Assembly: GCA_002421995.1 (NCBI GenBank)
Contig: DISP01000043.1
Coordinates: forward strand, 1 to 63,427
Direction: 5' to 3'
Source of the DNA: Bacteroidales bacterium UBA6207
GTDB lineage: Bacteria; Bacteroidota; Bacteroidia; Bacteroidales; F082
Length of the DNA stretch: 63,427 nt
The notes beneath the pieces were generated by a model. The model had not been told where the DNA came from and did no database searches. It worked only from the letters and a program-made list of their open reading frames with translations. Positions 52,112-60,125 of the stretch are shown piece after piece (positions within the stretch are counted from its first letter, which is position 1; each line of letters opens with the position of its first letter). The translations under genes were made by a program, and so were the position numbers.

Positions 52112-52864
52112 TTATTTTTTGGTGTATTTGTACATGATGTCCATGAAGGTAATTGAAGTGTCCTCCATACTATTAATCAAGGAGTCAACTTTGGAGATGA
52201 TGTAATTGTATAAGATTTGAAGAATGATGGCTACAATAAGACCAAATACTGTGGTTAAAAGGGCGATCTTGATACCATTTGCAACAATTTGGGGGCTAAT
52301 ATCACCAGCAGCTGCGATATCATCGAAAGCTTGAATCATACCAACAACAGTTCCCAAGAAGCCAAGCATTGGGGCTAGAGCAATGAAAAGTGAAATCCAG
52401 CTAATTCCTGATTCCATCCTTCCGGTAATAACCGAACCATATGAAACAACAGCTTTTTCCACTTCTTCAATACCAGAATCATAGCGCATTAACCCTTGAT
52501 AGAAGATGCTTGCCACTGGTCCTCTGGTATCACGACAAAGTTTCTTTGCTTCTTCAACACCGCCTTTGTTCAAAGCACTTTCAATACCATTAATCAGTTT
52601 TGTGGTATTGGTAGCACTCAAAGTCAGGTAAATAATTCGTTCCATGGCGATTGCTAAACCAAAAATCAACGTTAATAGAACAGGTGCCATCCATACTGGA
52701 CCTCCCTCGATAAACCTATCCTTCATACCTTGATGGAAGGTTTTTGTTTGTTCAGCATCAACTTTTTCGGTTTGAACTGTTCCAGATTCCTGAGCATAGG
52801 CAGCATAACCTGCACCAACAGTCAGGCTAACAACAATGAATAAAAGAGCAATTAATTTTTTCAT
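52112..52864 (-). CDS. MotA/TolQ/ExbB proton channel family protein
   Basis: 250 residues. A cleavable signal peptide (GYAAYAQ) and a periplasmic segment (about 25-57) precede helix 1 (WMAPVLLTLIFGLAIAMERII). The large cytoplasmic loop is followed by WISLFIALAPMLGFLGTVVGMIQAF and IALLTTVFGLIVAIILQILYNYI, the two channel helices. A signal peptide before the first helix is a feature of Bacteroidota/ExbB-like variants. It starts the operon ExbB-4TM-ExbD-ExbD, with a -7 element at 52939-52946. No TonB gene is present. Confidence 0.92.
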   Translation of the reverse strand: MKKLIALLFIVVSLTVGAGYAAYAQESGTVQTEKVDAEQTKTFHQGMKDRFIEGGPVWMAPVLLTLIFGLAIAMERIIYLTLSATNTTKLINGIESALNKGGVEEAKKLCRDTRGPVASIFYQGLMRYDSGIEEVEKAVVSYGSVITGRMESGISWISLFIALAPMLGFLGTVVGMIQAFDDIAAAGDISPQIVANGIKIALLTTVFGLIVAIILQILYNYIISKVDSLINSMEDTSITFMDIMYKYTKK

Positions 52865-52938
52865 AGTTTACAGTGTTGATTACTACATTAATTCCGTTTG
52901 TGTGATTATTAATTAATTTGTTAAGGTTTACAACGCGA

Positions 52939-52946
52939 CAAATGTA
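52939..52946 (-). promoter_or_regulatory. -7 promoter element (TACATTTG) for the ExbB-type operon
   Basis: An exact TAnnTTTG match 74 bases upstream of ATG 52864. Confidence 0.5.
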
Positions 52947-52992
52947 AAAATATTCTGATAACAACCTTCTTAAAATTGTTATTAGTTTTTTG

Positions 52993-53080
52993 CGGAGAGA
53001 GCGGGATTCGAACCCGCGGTACCCTTTTGAGGTACACACACTTTCCAGGCGTGCGCCTTCAACCACTCGGCCATCTCTCC
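52993..53080 (-). tRNA. tRNA-Ser (GGA)
   Basis: 88 bases, CCA not encoded. Acceptor GGAGAGA pairs with TCTCTCC, discriminator G. The anticodon loop is CTGGAAA with anticodon GGA, and a long variable arm (TGTACCTCAAAAGGGTAC-type hairpin) precedes the T-arm with GGTTCGAATCC, the class II layout of tRNA-Ser. Confidence 0.95.
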
Positions 53081-53226
53081 TTTTGTGCCCAAGACTACCG
53101 GCACATTATGGCTGCCAAAATTACAACTTTTTTTAATCTCTTTCGATTTTTCCCGGATTCAAATAGTTTGTAATGAATCTAAACTCCAAATCAACTCACT
53201 TATTGCATATTAGTATTCTGATGTCT

Positions 53227-56200
53227 TTACAAGCCCGCTTGTATTACTATTCTTCTGATAAAACTTTGGCTTCCGGTTTCGACCTTCAAAAAATACAGGC
53301 CGGGCTTAATCCCGGAGAGATTTAAGTTACCAGAACGAATTATTTCAGTTTTAAGCAGTTCTTTGCCATCCGAACCAGAAACCGATACAATCAGTTTATC
53401 AGCATTCTTATATGAGATAAACAAGTTGTCGTGAACAGGATTTGGATAAAAAACCAATCCTTCGGCTTCTTCCTCAACGCCTGTGGCATCTGCTGTGAAA
53501 GATTCAATATACGAAATTCCTTCGTGTTCGTATAAACCCTGCTGAGGCATATTGCCTGCATAAACAGGGGTGAGATTGTAATAATAGCCTGTTGTTTGAT
53601 CTCTCAGCTTCCAGATGATTGTTTCGCCCGGTATCAGACCTTCAAGCGCAACAGATAAACTGTCATCACCATAAACAGCCAAAGCTTGTGGCGACAAGAA
53701 GGCTCCGGCTCCGATCTGCCCAACCAGGTTGCCACCTGGAGTAAAGGCCATTATCAGATTTCCCGCATCGCCAACAGACAAGGCAGTGGTTGAAAGTCCA
53801 AAGACGTGCGTGTTTGGCAAAACCGGACTGCTCATTAACGTGTTGACCAGGTTTTCGGGTTGCTCACTGTGTTTGCAGGCAGGAAAATCAATCTGAATGT
53901 TTTCAGTGATTTTTGCAAGATATGCTTTTACTGGCGTAAGCTGCTGCAATGTGTTGAGCTGAATTGAAGGCCAATAAACCAGGTCGGAGCCCATTTCTTT
54001 TATCATTACAATTTTGTTGGCCTGATTTTCGAAAAGCGTCTCCACATCCACAGCACATTCGCTCAGAACAGGCAATAAATTCCAGCCTGTCTGTAAGTTT
54101 ATTGATGTGGGCGCATTGCCCGGGCCGCCAATGGTGAGGCTTGATGAGGCGTTCATTTTAATTTTGTAACCCATTGAGGCGTCCCAGTTGCCAATCGTAT
54201 TGAGGCCTTGCGATGGTATATAACTTCCTGTAAGCGTTTGAACTGCAATTAAATTTTGTGCTACAGGCGCAAAAATATCCTCCAGTGAAGTTGAAACAGG
54301 GACTATATGACTCGAAAGTGTGTTCCAACCTGTAGTTAGCATTGCGGTCTGGGTTGGATAACCACCGCTTGTTACAAGCTCAAAATCATCCACATACAAG
54401 CCATCTTTGGTGACAGAACCATCGCTCACAAATTTAAACCTGAATTGAACAAAGGAATGGTTTAAAAAGCTGCTTAGATTATAGGTTTTCTTTTGCCAGC
54501 TAGTTTGTGTCCCGTTAAATTGTGCAAGAGAAACCCAGTTGGATCCATTGGTCGAAACTTCAAACCAGGTGTAATCGTAGTTGGACTCAAGGTCGTATCG
54601 TGTCCAGAAGGAAACCTCCGCCGAAGTAAAACCGGTGCTAAGATTGACCGGACGAAGGTAGGCATAGCTTGTAACATCATTCTGGTATTGTCCCGAAGGA
54701 CTTTCAGTAATACTATGCGTTGGCGAATGAGCCTGCGTTGTTGTAATCCCCCAGCCTCCTGCAAATTCAAAATAGGGGGCTCCGTTCTCAAAATCAGTTA
54801 CAAATGGCAGGGACAAAGGTGGCATTGGTGTTGCCGAAACAGTGTTTGACGGATCAGATTCAAGGTTTGAACCGGCATAAATAGCAGTAATATAATAGGA
54901 GTAGGTAATTCCGTTTGTCACCATGGCATCAACAAAACTGTTGCCGGCAACATTCTGATACAACTGTCCGTCGCGGTAGATATTGAAAGAGGCTGCATCA
55001 GGCAGCGTCGTCCACACCAGTTCAACCATCTGATCGCCGGCCAGTGCCACCAATCCTCTTGGCGGGTTGAGTCGGTTGGCAAGTGTGGCAGCAGCAGCCA
55101 GCGAGGCTTTGGTGAAAACTGCTGCCTGATTCTCGTTGTTATAACTTGGACCTACTATATCATTTGTTGTATGGATATACGGACTGTAATCTGGCACTGC
55201 CTCGAAGGGAAAAATACCCATGAAACCATTGTTATTGAAAGAAGTGTGATCGCTGTCACCTCCGGACAGATAGCCCGGACTGACAACAAACTGTGGTAGG
55301 TAGGCTGCAGCAACATCCACATAAAAAGTAGCAAGCTCTTGAGCAGCAGCCGGATAGATTAATGTGGATTTTATGGTTGTATTGCCCGGTTTGAGATAGC
55401 CAATCATATCAAGGTTGAAATAGCCATGAATATCCATACCCAGCTGCGCGGCGCGGCTTGCATATGCATCGCTGCCATAGAGACCATATTCTTCACCCGA
55501 AAAAGCACAAAAAACAACACTCCTGTCAAAAGTATGCTGACTCATGATGCGTGCAATTTCGAGCACACCAGCTGTACCGGATGCATTATCGTCTGCTCCC
55601 GGAGCCGACGAACCCCCGCTGTATGAATCATAATGTCCACCAATTACGACAAACTCCTGTGGGTATTTTGTACCGGTGAGCGTTGCAATGACGTTGTCAC
55701 TGGCACTTCCGGATGGCATACTAAAATCCATAACCTCAACTGACAGGCCCATATTTTGAAACTGGCTTTTAATCCAGTTTTGTGCTGCGACACTTTGCGC
55801 ATGGTAGGCATTTCGTGTGCCGTAGTCCTGCAAATGTTGCACTGTGGTGGTAATGTTGCCTGCAGATACCTGTTCGAGCATCGCTTCAACAAAAGGATCA
55901 GGAGTTATGCTGCGCGCCGGGCTTAGTCCTTTTGGCTGAGCAAGTTTTGCTTCATTTTTACTGATTCGCAGCATCCCATCGCTTTTGAACGGCTGAAGCG
56001 GTTGCGGGTTGTTGCTGTCCCACGACAACACAAGGAAACCTTCGCCATTGTACAATGGAATTGCAGCAGGCCGAGAACCGAGAAAGCCGGGCTTTTCATT
56101 ATCCGGAACATACACCACATAATATTCTTCTGAGGTTGCCCATGCATTGGTGCTGAGCAAACTGTGCGCTTGCTTTGGGGTTGATGCAGCGCTGGCAATG

Positions 56201-56370
56201 ATCCAATTGTCAGCAAAAAAATGCACTTTAAAAGCCGGATTAGCGGCCAATTGCTTTTGTTCTTCAGCATCTTTTGAATGAATCAGGTATAAGCCATCAC
56301 CAAACGCGCTAAATGCAGCAGTCAACTGAACAATCACAAAGGCCAGCAGGATAAGTTTCGTCTTAATCAT
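53227..56370 (-). CDS. T9SS-sorted secreted M28 aminopeptidase
   Basis: 1047 residues. A signal peptide (about 1-22) and an N-terminal propeptide-like region of about 150 residues precede the M28 domain (about 195-430). It shows the zinc ligands His246 (GGHYDS), Asp260 (ADDNASG), Glu293/Glu294 (SGEEYGLYGS), Asp321 (NLDMIG) and His400 (YIHTTND). An FnIII domain (about 436-525), a lectin/MAM-like beta domain, a tandem repeat of about 75 residues (GWNTLSSHIVPV / GWNLLPVLSECA) and a T9SS sorting domain (FYPNPVHDNLFI) follow. It should degrade peptides outside the cell. No exact -7 element is seen upstream. Confidence 0.93.
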   Translation of the reverse strand: MIKTKLILLAFVIVQLTAAFSAFGDGLYLIHSKDAEEQKQLAANPAFKVHFFADNWIIASAASTPKQAHSLLSTNAWATSEEYYVVYVPDNEKPGFLGSRPAAIPLYNGEGFLVLSWDSNNPQPLQPFKSDGMLRISKNEAKLAQPKGLSPARSITPDPFVEAMLEQVSAGNITTTVQHLQDYGTRNAYHAQSVAAQNWIKSQFQNMGLSVEVMDFSMPSGSASDNVIATLTGTKYPQEFVVIGGHYDSYSGGSSAPGADDNASGTAGVLEIARIMSQHTFDRSVVFCAFSGEEYGLYGSDAYASRAAQLGMDIHGYFNLDMIGYLKPGNTTIKSTLIYPAAAQELATFYVDVAAAYLPQFVVSPGYLSGGDSDHTSFNNNGFMGIFPFEAVPDYSPYIHTTNDIVGPSYNNENQAAVFTKASLAAAATLANRLNPPRGLVALAGDQMVELVWTTLPDAASFNIYRDGQLYQNVAGNSFVDAMVTNGITYSYYITAIYAGSNLESDPSNTVSATPMPPLSLPFVTDFENGAPYFEFAGGWGITTTQAHSPTHSITESPSGQYQNDVTSYAYLRPVNLSTGFTSAEVSFWTRYDLESNYDYTWFEVSTNGSNWVSLAQFNGTQTSWQKKTYNLSSFLNHSFVQFRFKFVSDGSVTKDGLYVDDFELVTSGGYPTQTAMLTTGWNTLSSHIVPVSTSLEDIFAPVAQNLIAVQTLTGSYIPSQGLNTIGNWDASMGYKIKMNASSSLTIGGPGNAPTSINLQTGWNLLPVLSECAVDVETLFENQANKIVMIKEMGSDLVYWPSIQLNTLQQLTPVKAYLAKITENIQIDFPACKHSEQPENLVNTLMSSPVLPNTHVFGLSTTALSVGDAGNLIMAFTPGGNLVGQIGAGAFLSPQALAVYGDDSLSVALEGLIPGETIIWKLRDQTTGYYYNLTPVYAGNMPQQGLYEHEGISYIESFTADATGVEEEAEGLVFYPNPVHDNLFISYKNADKLIVSVSGSDGKELLKTEIIRSGNLNLSGIKPGLYFLKVETGSQSFIRRIVIQAGL

Positions 56371-56410
56371 TATTATATGTTTTAATAAAATGTGTTCACT
56401 TGAAAATCGT

Positions 56411-57445
56411 TCAATCCACTGTCATTTCGCCTCTGATTGGCGTTTGCAGCAGTTCGATGACACGTTCTTTCGCGTATCCTTCACCAATAAGGTACATCAG
56501 TTTTGACAATGCCGATTCGGTTGTGATATCAAATCCTCCGATAACACCAATCCGTTCGAGGCTCAGGCTGGTAGCATACTTTCCGAGTTCTACCGAACCT
56601 GATTTACACTGGGTCACATTATAGATAAGCAATCCGGCGCTGATAGCTTCTTCGAGGCAGCCCAGAAACCATTCGTCAGTTGGCGCATTTCCCGAACCGA
56701 AAGTTTCGAGGATAAGGGCTTTCAGACCGGGAATGGTCAAGGTGCTGCGGACAATATTTTCCGATATCCCTGGAAAGAGCTTAAGTATCGTCACATTGAA
56801 ATCAAGATTGGTATGTACCTTGAGCTTTTTAAAGTTTGGTTTTAGAATATTGTTCGTGTTGAATCGCACATGCACCCCCACCTCAGCCAACAATGGGTAG
56901 TTACCTGAAACGAAGGCATTGAAGCGTTCTGCATTGAACTTGGTGGTGCGGTTGCCGCGCATGAGTTGGTTCTCGAAATAGATAGCCACTTCCGGAACAA
57001 TGGCCTGATTGTCTTCCTTGGCTGCTGCTATTTCAATTGCGTTAAGAAAATTTTCGCGGCCATCCGTACGTATCACGCCCATTGGCAATTGCGATCCGGT
57101 GAAGATAACCGGTTTGTTAAGGTTTTCGAGCATAAAACTCAGAGCCGATGCAGTATAAGCCATTGTATCAGAGCCATGTAGCACAACAAACCCATCATAG
57201 TGCTCGTATTGCTTTTCGATGATTTGTGCAAGCCTGATCCAAAAGGAAGGCTTCATATTAGACGAGTCAATAAGTGTTTCAAATGAGATGAAATCAATCT
57301 TATAATCAAAATTCCGCAAAACAGGCATTTGTTCATAGATATTTCCAAAATCAAACGGAACAAGTGCGCCTGTTGCAAGGTCTTTGGTCATTCCGATCGT
57401 ACCTCCGGTATAAATAACAAGCACCGAAGTTCTTTCCTCTGTCAT
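56411..57445 (-). CDS. ansA: L-asparaginase, type I
   Basis: 344 residues. Contains the two Thr motifs: VIYTGGTIGM (12-18 region) and HGSDTMAYTASAL (90-102), plus GSQLPMGVIRTDGREN. No signal peptide, so it is cytoplasmic. It hydrolyses asparagine to aspartate and ammonia. Its ATG overlaps the stop of the upstream tatD-like gene by 4 bases, so they are translationally coupled. Confidence 0.93.
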   Translation of the reverse strand: MTEERTSVLVIYTGGTIGMTKDLATGALVPFDFGNIYEQMPVLRNFDYKIDFISFETLIDSSNMKPSFWIRLAQIIEKQYEHYDGFVVLHGSDTMAYTASALSFMLENLNKPVIFTGSQLPMGVIRTDGRENFLNAIEIAAAKEDNQAIVPEVAIYFENQLMRGNRTTKFNAERFNAFVSGNYPLLAEVGVHVRFNTNNILKPNFKKLKVHTNLDFNVTILKLFPGISENIVRSTLTIPGLKALILETFGSGNAPTDEWFLGCLEEAISAGLLIYNVTQCKSGSVELGKYATSLSLERIGVIGGFDITTESALSKLMYLIGEGYAKERVIELLQTPIRGEMTVD

Positions 57446-58218
57446 AAAGTATTGATCTTAAATAAATTAATTGCGTTTCTTGTGGTTATTTCAGCTGTTT
57501 CGGATAAGCTGATTCCTTTGACTTCTGCCAGCTTAACAGCTGTTTCAACCAGGTAGCTGCTTTCGTTGCGTTTGCCGCGATATGGCACCGGTGGCAGATA
57601 AGGACTATCGGTTTCCAAAACAATAAAATCCATAGGAATTTGCTGAACAACGGCTGGCAGATGCGATTTTTTGTAAGTGAGCACACCTCCGATACCCATC
57701 ATAAAATTGAGCTGCATGATCCGGTTTGCCTCTTCGATGCCGGCAGTGAAGCAATGAAAAACACCAGACAATCGTCCGTCCTGAGCTTTTTCAACGATAT
57801 CCAGTATCATCGGGAAAGCCTCACGTGTGTGAATAGCCACCGGAAGGCCGGCAGTTTTGGCCCATTCGAGCTGTGTTTTGAAGGCCATTATTTGTTCGCC
57901 CAGGAAAGTTTTGTCCCAATACAAATCAATACCAATTTCACCAATGGCGCAAAAGTTGTTTTCTGAAAGCTTTTTTTCCAAAACATCAAGCTGCATCAAA
58001 ACGTCTTCTTTAACCGAGGTGGGATGCAAACCGGCCATTGGAAAACACTGACCGGGAAATTGTCTGCACAGTGCCAGCATAGGTTCAAGGCTGTCAATAT
58101 CAATGTTTGGCAGCAACAAATGCTTCACACCTGCATCAAATGCACGGTCCATCATTTGATCGCGGTCATTGTCAAACTGTTCGAGGTAAAGATGTGTATG
58201 GGTATCAACAAAGTGCAT
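57442..58218 (-). CDS. TatD-family metal-dependent DNase
   Basis: 258 residues. Starts HFVDTHTHLYLEQFDND, with the H7-x-H9 metal pair; then GEIGIDLYWD, the Glu/His motifs PVAIHTREAF, GVFHCFTAG and VLETDSPYLPPVPYRGKRNES. Likely a cytoplasmic nuclease for DNA repair or turnover. It heads the operon with ansA. A TATTTTTG -7 match at 58223-58230 lies only 4 bases upstream of the ATG, so the real promoter may lie elsewhere. Confidence 0.9.
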   Translation of the reverse strand: MHFVDTHTHLYLEQFDNDRDQMMDRAFDAGVKHLLLPNIDIDSLEPMLALCRQFPGQCFPMAGLHPTSVKEDVLMQLDVLEKKLSENNFCAIGEIGIDLYWDKTFLGEQIMAFKTQLEWAKTAGLPVAIHTREAFPMILDIVEKAQDGRLSGVFHCFTAGIEEANRIMQLNFMMGIGGVLTYKKSHLPAVVQQIPMDFIVLETDSPYLPPVPYRGKRNESSYLVETAVKLAEVKGISLSETAEITTRNAINLFKINTL

Positions 58219-58222
58219 GCGA

Positions 58223-58230
58223 CAAAAATA
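58223..58230 (-). promoter_or_regulatory. Possible -7 element (TATTTTTG) very close to the tatD-like start
   Basis: An exact TAnnTTTG match, but only 4 bases from the ATG. Transcription would start inside the gene, so this may be chance or imply a leaderless transcript. Confidence 0.25.
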
Positions 58231-58304
58231 GTTGTTTTCGTTGAATCCTTTTCCAGGTGGTGGTCATTGAATGCACAGAAATTTTATATGGCCGATTATT
58301 GATG

Positions 58305-58312
58305 TAACTTTG
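58305..58312 (+). promoter_or_regulatory. -7 promoter element (TAACTTTG) for the GT9 gene
   Basis: An exact TAnnTTTG match 17 bases upstream of the TTG start at 58330. Confidence 0.55.
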
Positions 58313-58329
58313 CCGCAAAATCACCGAAA

Positions 58330-59331
58330 TTGAAAGTCCTGGTTATCCGTTTCAGCTCAATAGGCGACATCGTGCTTACGAGTCCGGTCATCCGTTGCCT
58401 AAAACTATCGGACAAAAGCATGGAAGTGCATGCGCTGACCAAACCACAATATGCCTCAATATTTTCCGAAAATCCTTATATAACAAAGGTGCATACACTG
58501 GCCGGAAAACCCGCTGAAACAGCTGCACTCCTTCGTAAAGAGAAGTTTGATTTTGTTGTAGATCTTCACAAAAACCTGCGTTCGTTTCGCATCAGGATTT
58601 TATTGGGTGTCAAGGGTTTCAGTTTCCCGAAACTAAATCTGCAAAAATATCTCCTCGTACACTTTAAGTGGAACCTGATGCCTGAAAAACATATTGTGGA
58701 TCGTTATTTTGACGCTGTAAAGCCACTCGGGGTTTCAAACGACGGAAAAGGGCTAGATTATTTTATTCCTGAAAACGACCGCATGCAGCGCAGTGATTTG
58801 CCCGAACACATTCAGGCCGGCTATTATGCTTTTGCAATCGGAGGCAATCACAACACCAAGATTTTGCCGGCACACAAGGCAGCAGTCGTGATAGGGAAGC
58901 TCGACAAGCCGGTGGTATTGCTTGGCGGCAAGGAGGATATGGAGCGTGCGGCAGCAATTCTAAGCATTGCGGGAGACCACATGGTCTGGAACAGCTGCGG
59001 AAAACTCCGGCTCGGGCAGTCAGCATGGGTGGTCGAACATGCCCTGGGTGTGATTACCAACGACACTGGACTGATGCACATTGCAGCTGCATTTCGCAAA
59101 CCTGTGGTGTCGGTTTGGGGGAATACGGTGCCGGAGTTAGGGATGTATCCCTACATTGTGACAAACCCCGAAAGGGTTGCCCTCATCGAACAAAAAGGAC
59201 TTTCGTGCAGGCCGTGCAGTAAAATCGGATACCAAACCTGTCCTGAGAAACACTTCAATTGTATGGAGAAGCATAGCGAAACGCAAATCGCTGATGCGCT
59301 CAAAAAAGTGGTGAGTGCCGGTCGGGCTTAA
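58330..59331 (+). CDS. GT9 glycosyltransferase (heptosyltransferase-like)
   Basis: 333 residues. Starts KVLVIRFSSIGDIVLTSPVIRCL, the GT9 N-terminal signature. Further: FDFVVDLHKNLRSFRIR, the nucleotide-sugar-binding VLLGGKEDMERAA and the TNDTGLMHIAAAFRKPVVSVWG block. It likely adds a sugar, often a heptose, to the LPS core. A TTG is the start codon: the conserved K-V-L begins directly behind it and no ATG is near. The start is 17 bases behind a -7 element. Its 3' end overlaps the metallo-hydrolase gene by 4 bases. Confidence 0.9.
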   Translation: MKVLVIRFSSIGDIVLTSPVIRCLKLSDKSMEVHALTKPQYASIFSENPYITKVHTLAGKPAETAALLRKEKFDFVVDLHKNLRSFRIRILLGVKGFSFPKLNLQKYLLVHFKWNLMPEKHIVDRYFDAVKPLGVSNDGKGLDYFIPENDRMQRSDLPEHIQAGYYAFAIGGNHNTKILPAHKAAVVIGKLDKPVVLLGGKEDMERAAAILSIAGDHMVWNSCGKLRLGQSAWVVEHALGVITNDTGLMHIAAAFRKPVVSVWGNTVPELGMYPYIVTNPERVALIEQKGLSCRPCSKIGYQTCPEKHFNCMEKHSETQIADALKKVVSAGRA

Positions 59332-59972
59332 TCAAGGGCTATAAACGGATTCGAAATCTTCTCAGTTCCAATTGTTGTTTCAGGACCATGACCGGGCAAA
59401 ACCATTACAGCATCAGGTAAGGTAAACAGTTTAGACCAGATACTCTTTTTGAGTGTAGGATAGTCGCCTCCGGGCAAGTCGGTGCGGCCGATGCTTTGAT
59501 AAAACAAAACATCACCTGAAATAACGAAGTTTTCGGCAGCTGCATGAAAACAAACACTGCCAAGGGCGTGGCCGGGTGTATGGAGCACCGAAAGCACAGA
59601 GTTTCCGAAGTGCAATTTTTGACCATCATTTATAAAGATCCCAACCGGCTCAACGTGTGTCAGCGGTAAGCCGTAGGCAGCGGCATAATCCTTTGCATGT
59701 TCAAGATAAAAAGCACTGTCGGCATGGGCCGAAAGTTTCAAATGGTAGTTGTTGCTAAAGAAAGTATTCCCGAGAATATGATCAATATGGGTGTGGGTGC
59801 TGAGAAGCATCACCGGGTTAAGTCCGTTTTTCTCGATAAAATTACTGATTGCCAACTCCTCATCGCCATTGCTGCAGGCTGCATCTACAATAACGCACTC
59901 ATTTGTTTCGTCGTAGAGCAGATAGGTATTAACCTGAAAAGGATTGAAAATGAATTTTTTAACTTTAATCAT
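59328..59972 (-). CDS. Metallo-beta-lactamase-fold hydrolase (glyoxalase II-like)
   Basis: 214 residues from ATG 59972. Zinc motif THTHIDH at 59-65 (HxHxDH), then TPGHALGSVCFH, VISGDVLFYQSIGRTDLPGGD and VLPGHGPETTI. It is likely a cytoplasmic thioester/ester hydrolase; glyoxalase II-like proteins are the usual match. The frame stays open to 60041, but a TAnnTTTG at 59997-60004 supports the ATG. It converges with the GT9 gene (4-base overlap). Confidence 0.9.
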   Translation of the reverse strand: MIKVKKFIFNPFQVNTYLLYDETNECVIVDAACSNGDEELAISNFIEKNGLNPVMLLSTHTHIDHILGNTFFSNNYHLKLSAHADSAFYLEHAKDYAAAYGLPLTHVEPVGIFINDGQKLHFGNSVLSVLHTPGHALGSVCFHAAAENFVISGDVLFYQSIGRTDLPGGDYPTLKKSIWSKLFTLPDAVMVLPGHGPETTIGTEKISNPFIALD

Positions 59973-59996
59973 GCATTTGAGCGGGTTAGTGAGGGG

Positions 59997-60004
59997 CAAA
60001 GATA
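59997..60004 (-). promoter_or_regulatory. -7 promoter element (TATCTTTG) for the metallo-hydrolase
   Basis: An exact TAnnTTTG match 24 bases upstream of ATG 59972, ruling out the longer frame. Confidence 0.55.
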
Positions 60005-60125
60005 CATCAGCTTGCCGACAGCGCAATCCCCTGTTGAGCAAAATTGTATTACTTTCGCCTTTGCAAAAACGCTAATAGTGCAAGCTGTAAACCATTCAAT
60101 ATCAGAAACCAGATCAGCATTACCT

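Noticed and set aside
59697..60125. The upstream extension of the large propeller/barrel frame
   Set aside because: It is antisense to the metallo-hydrolase gene and carries no signal peptide; the real start is near 60126.
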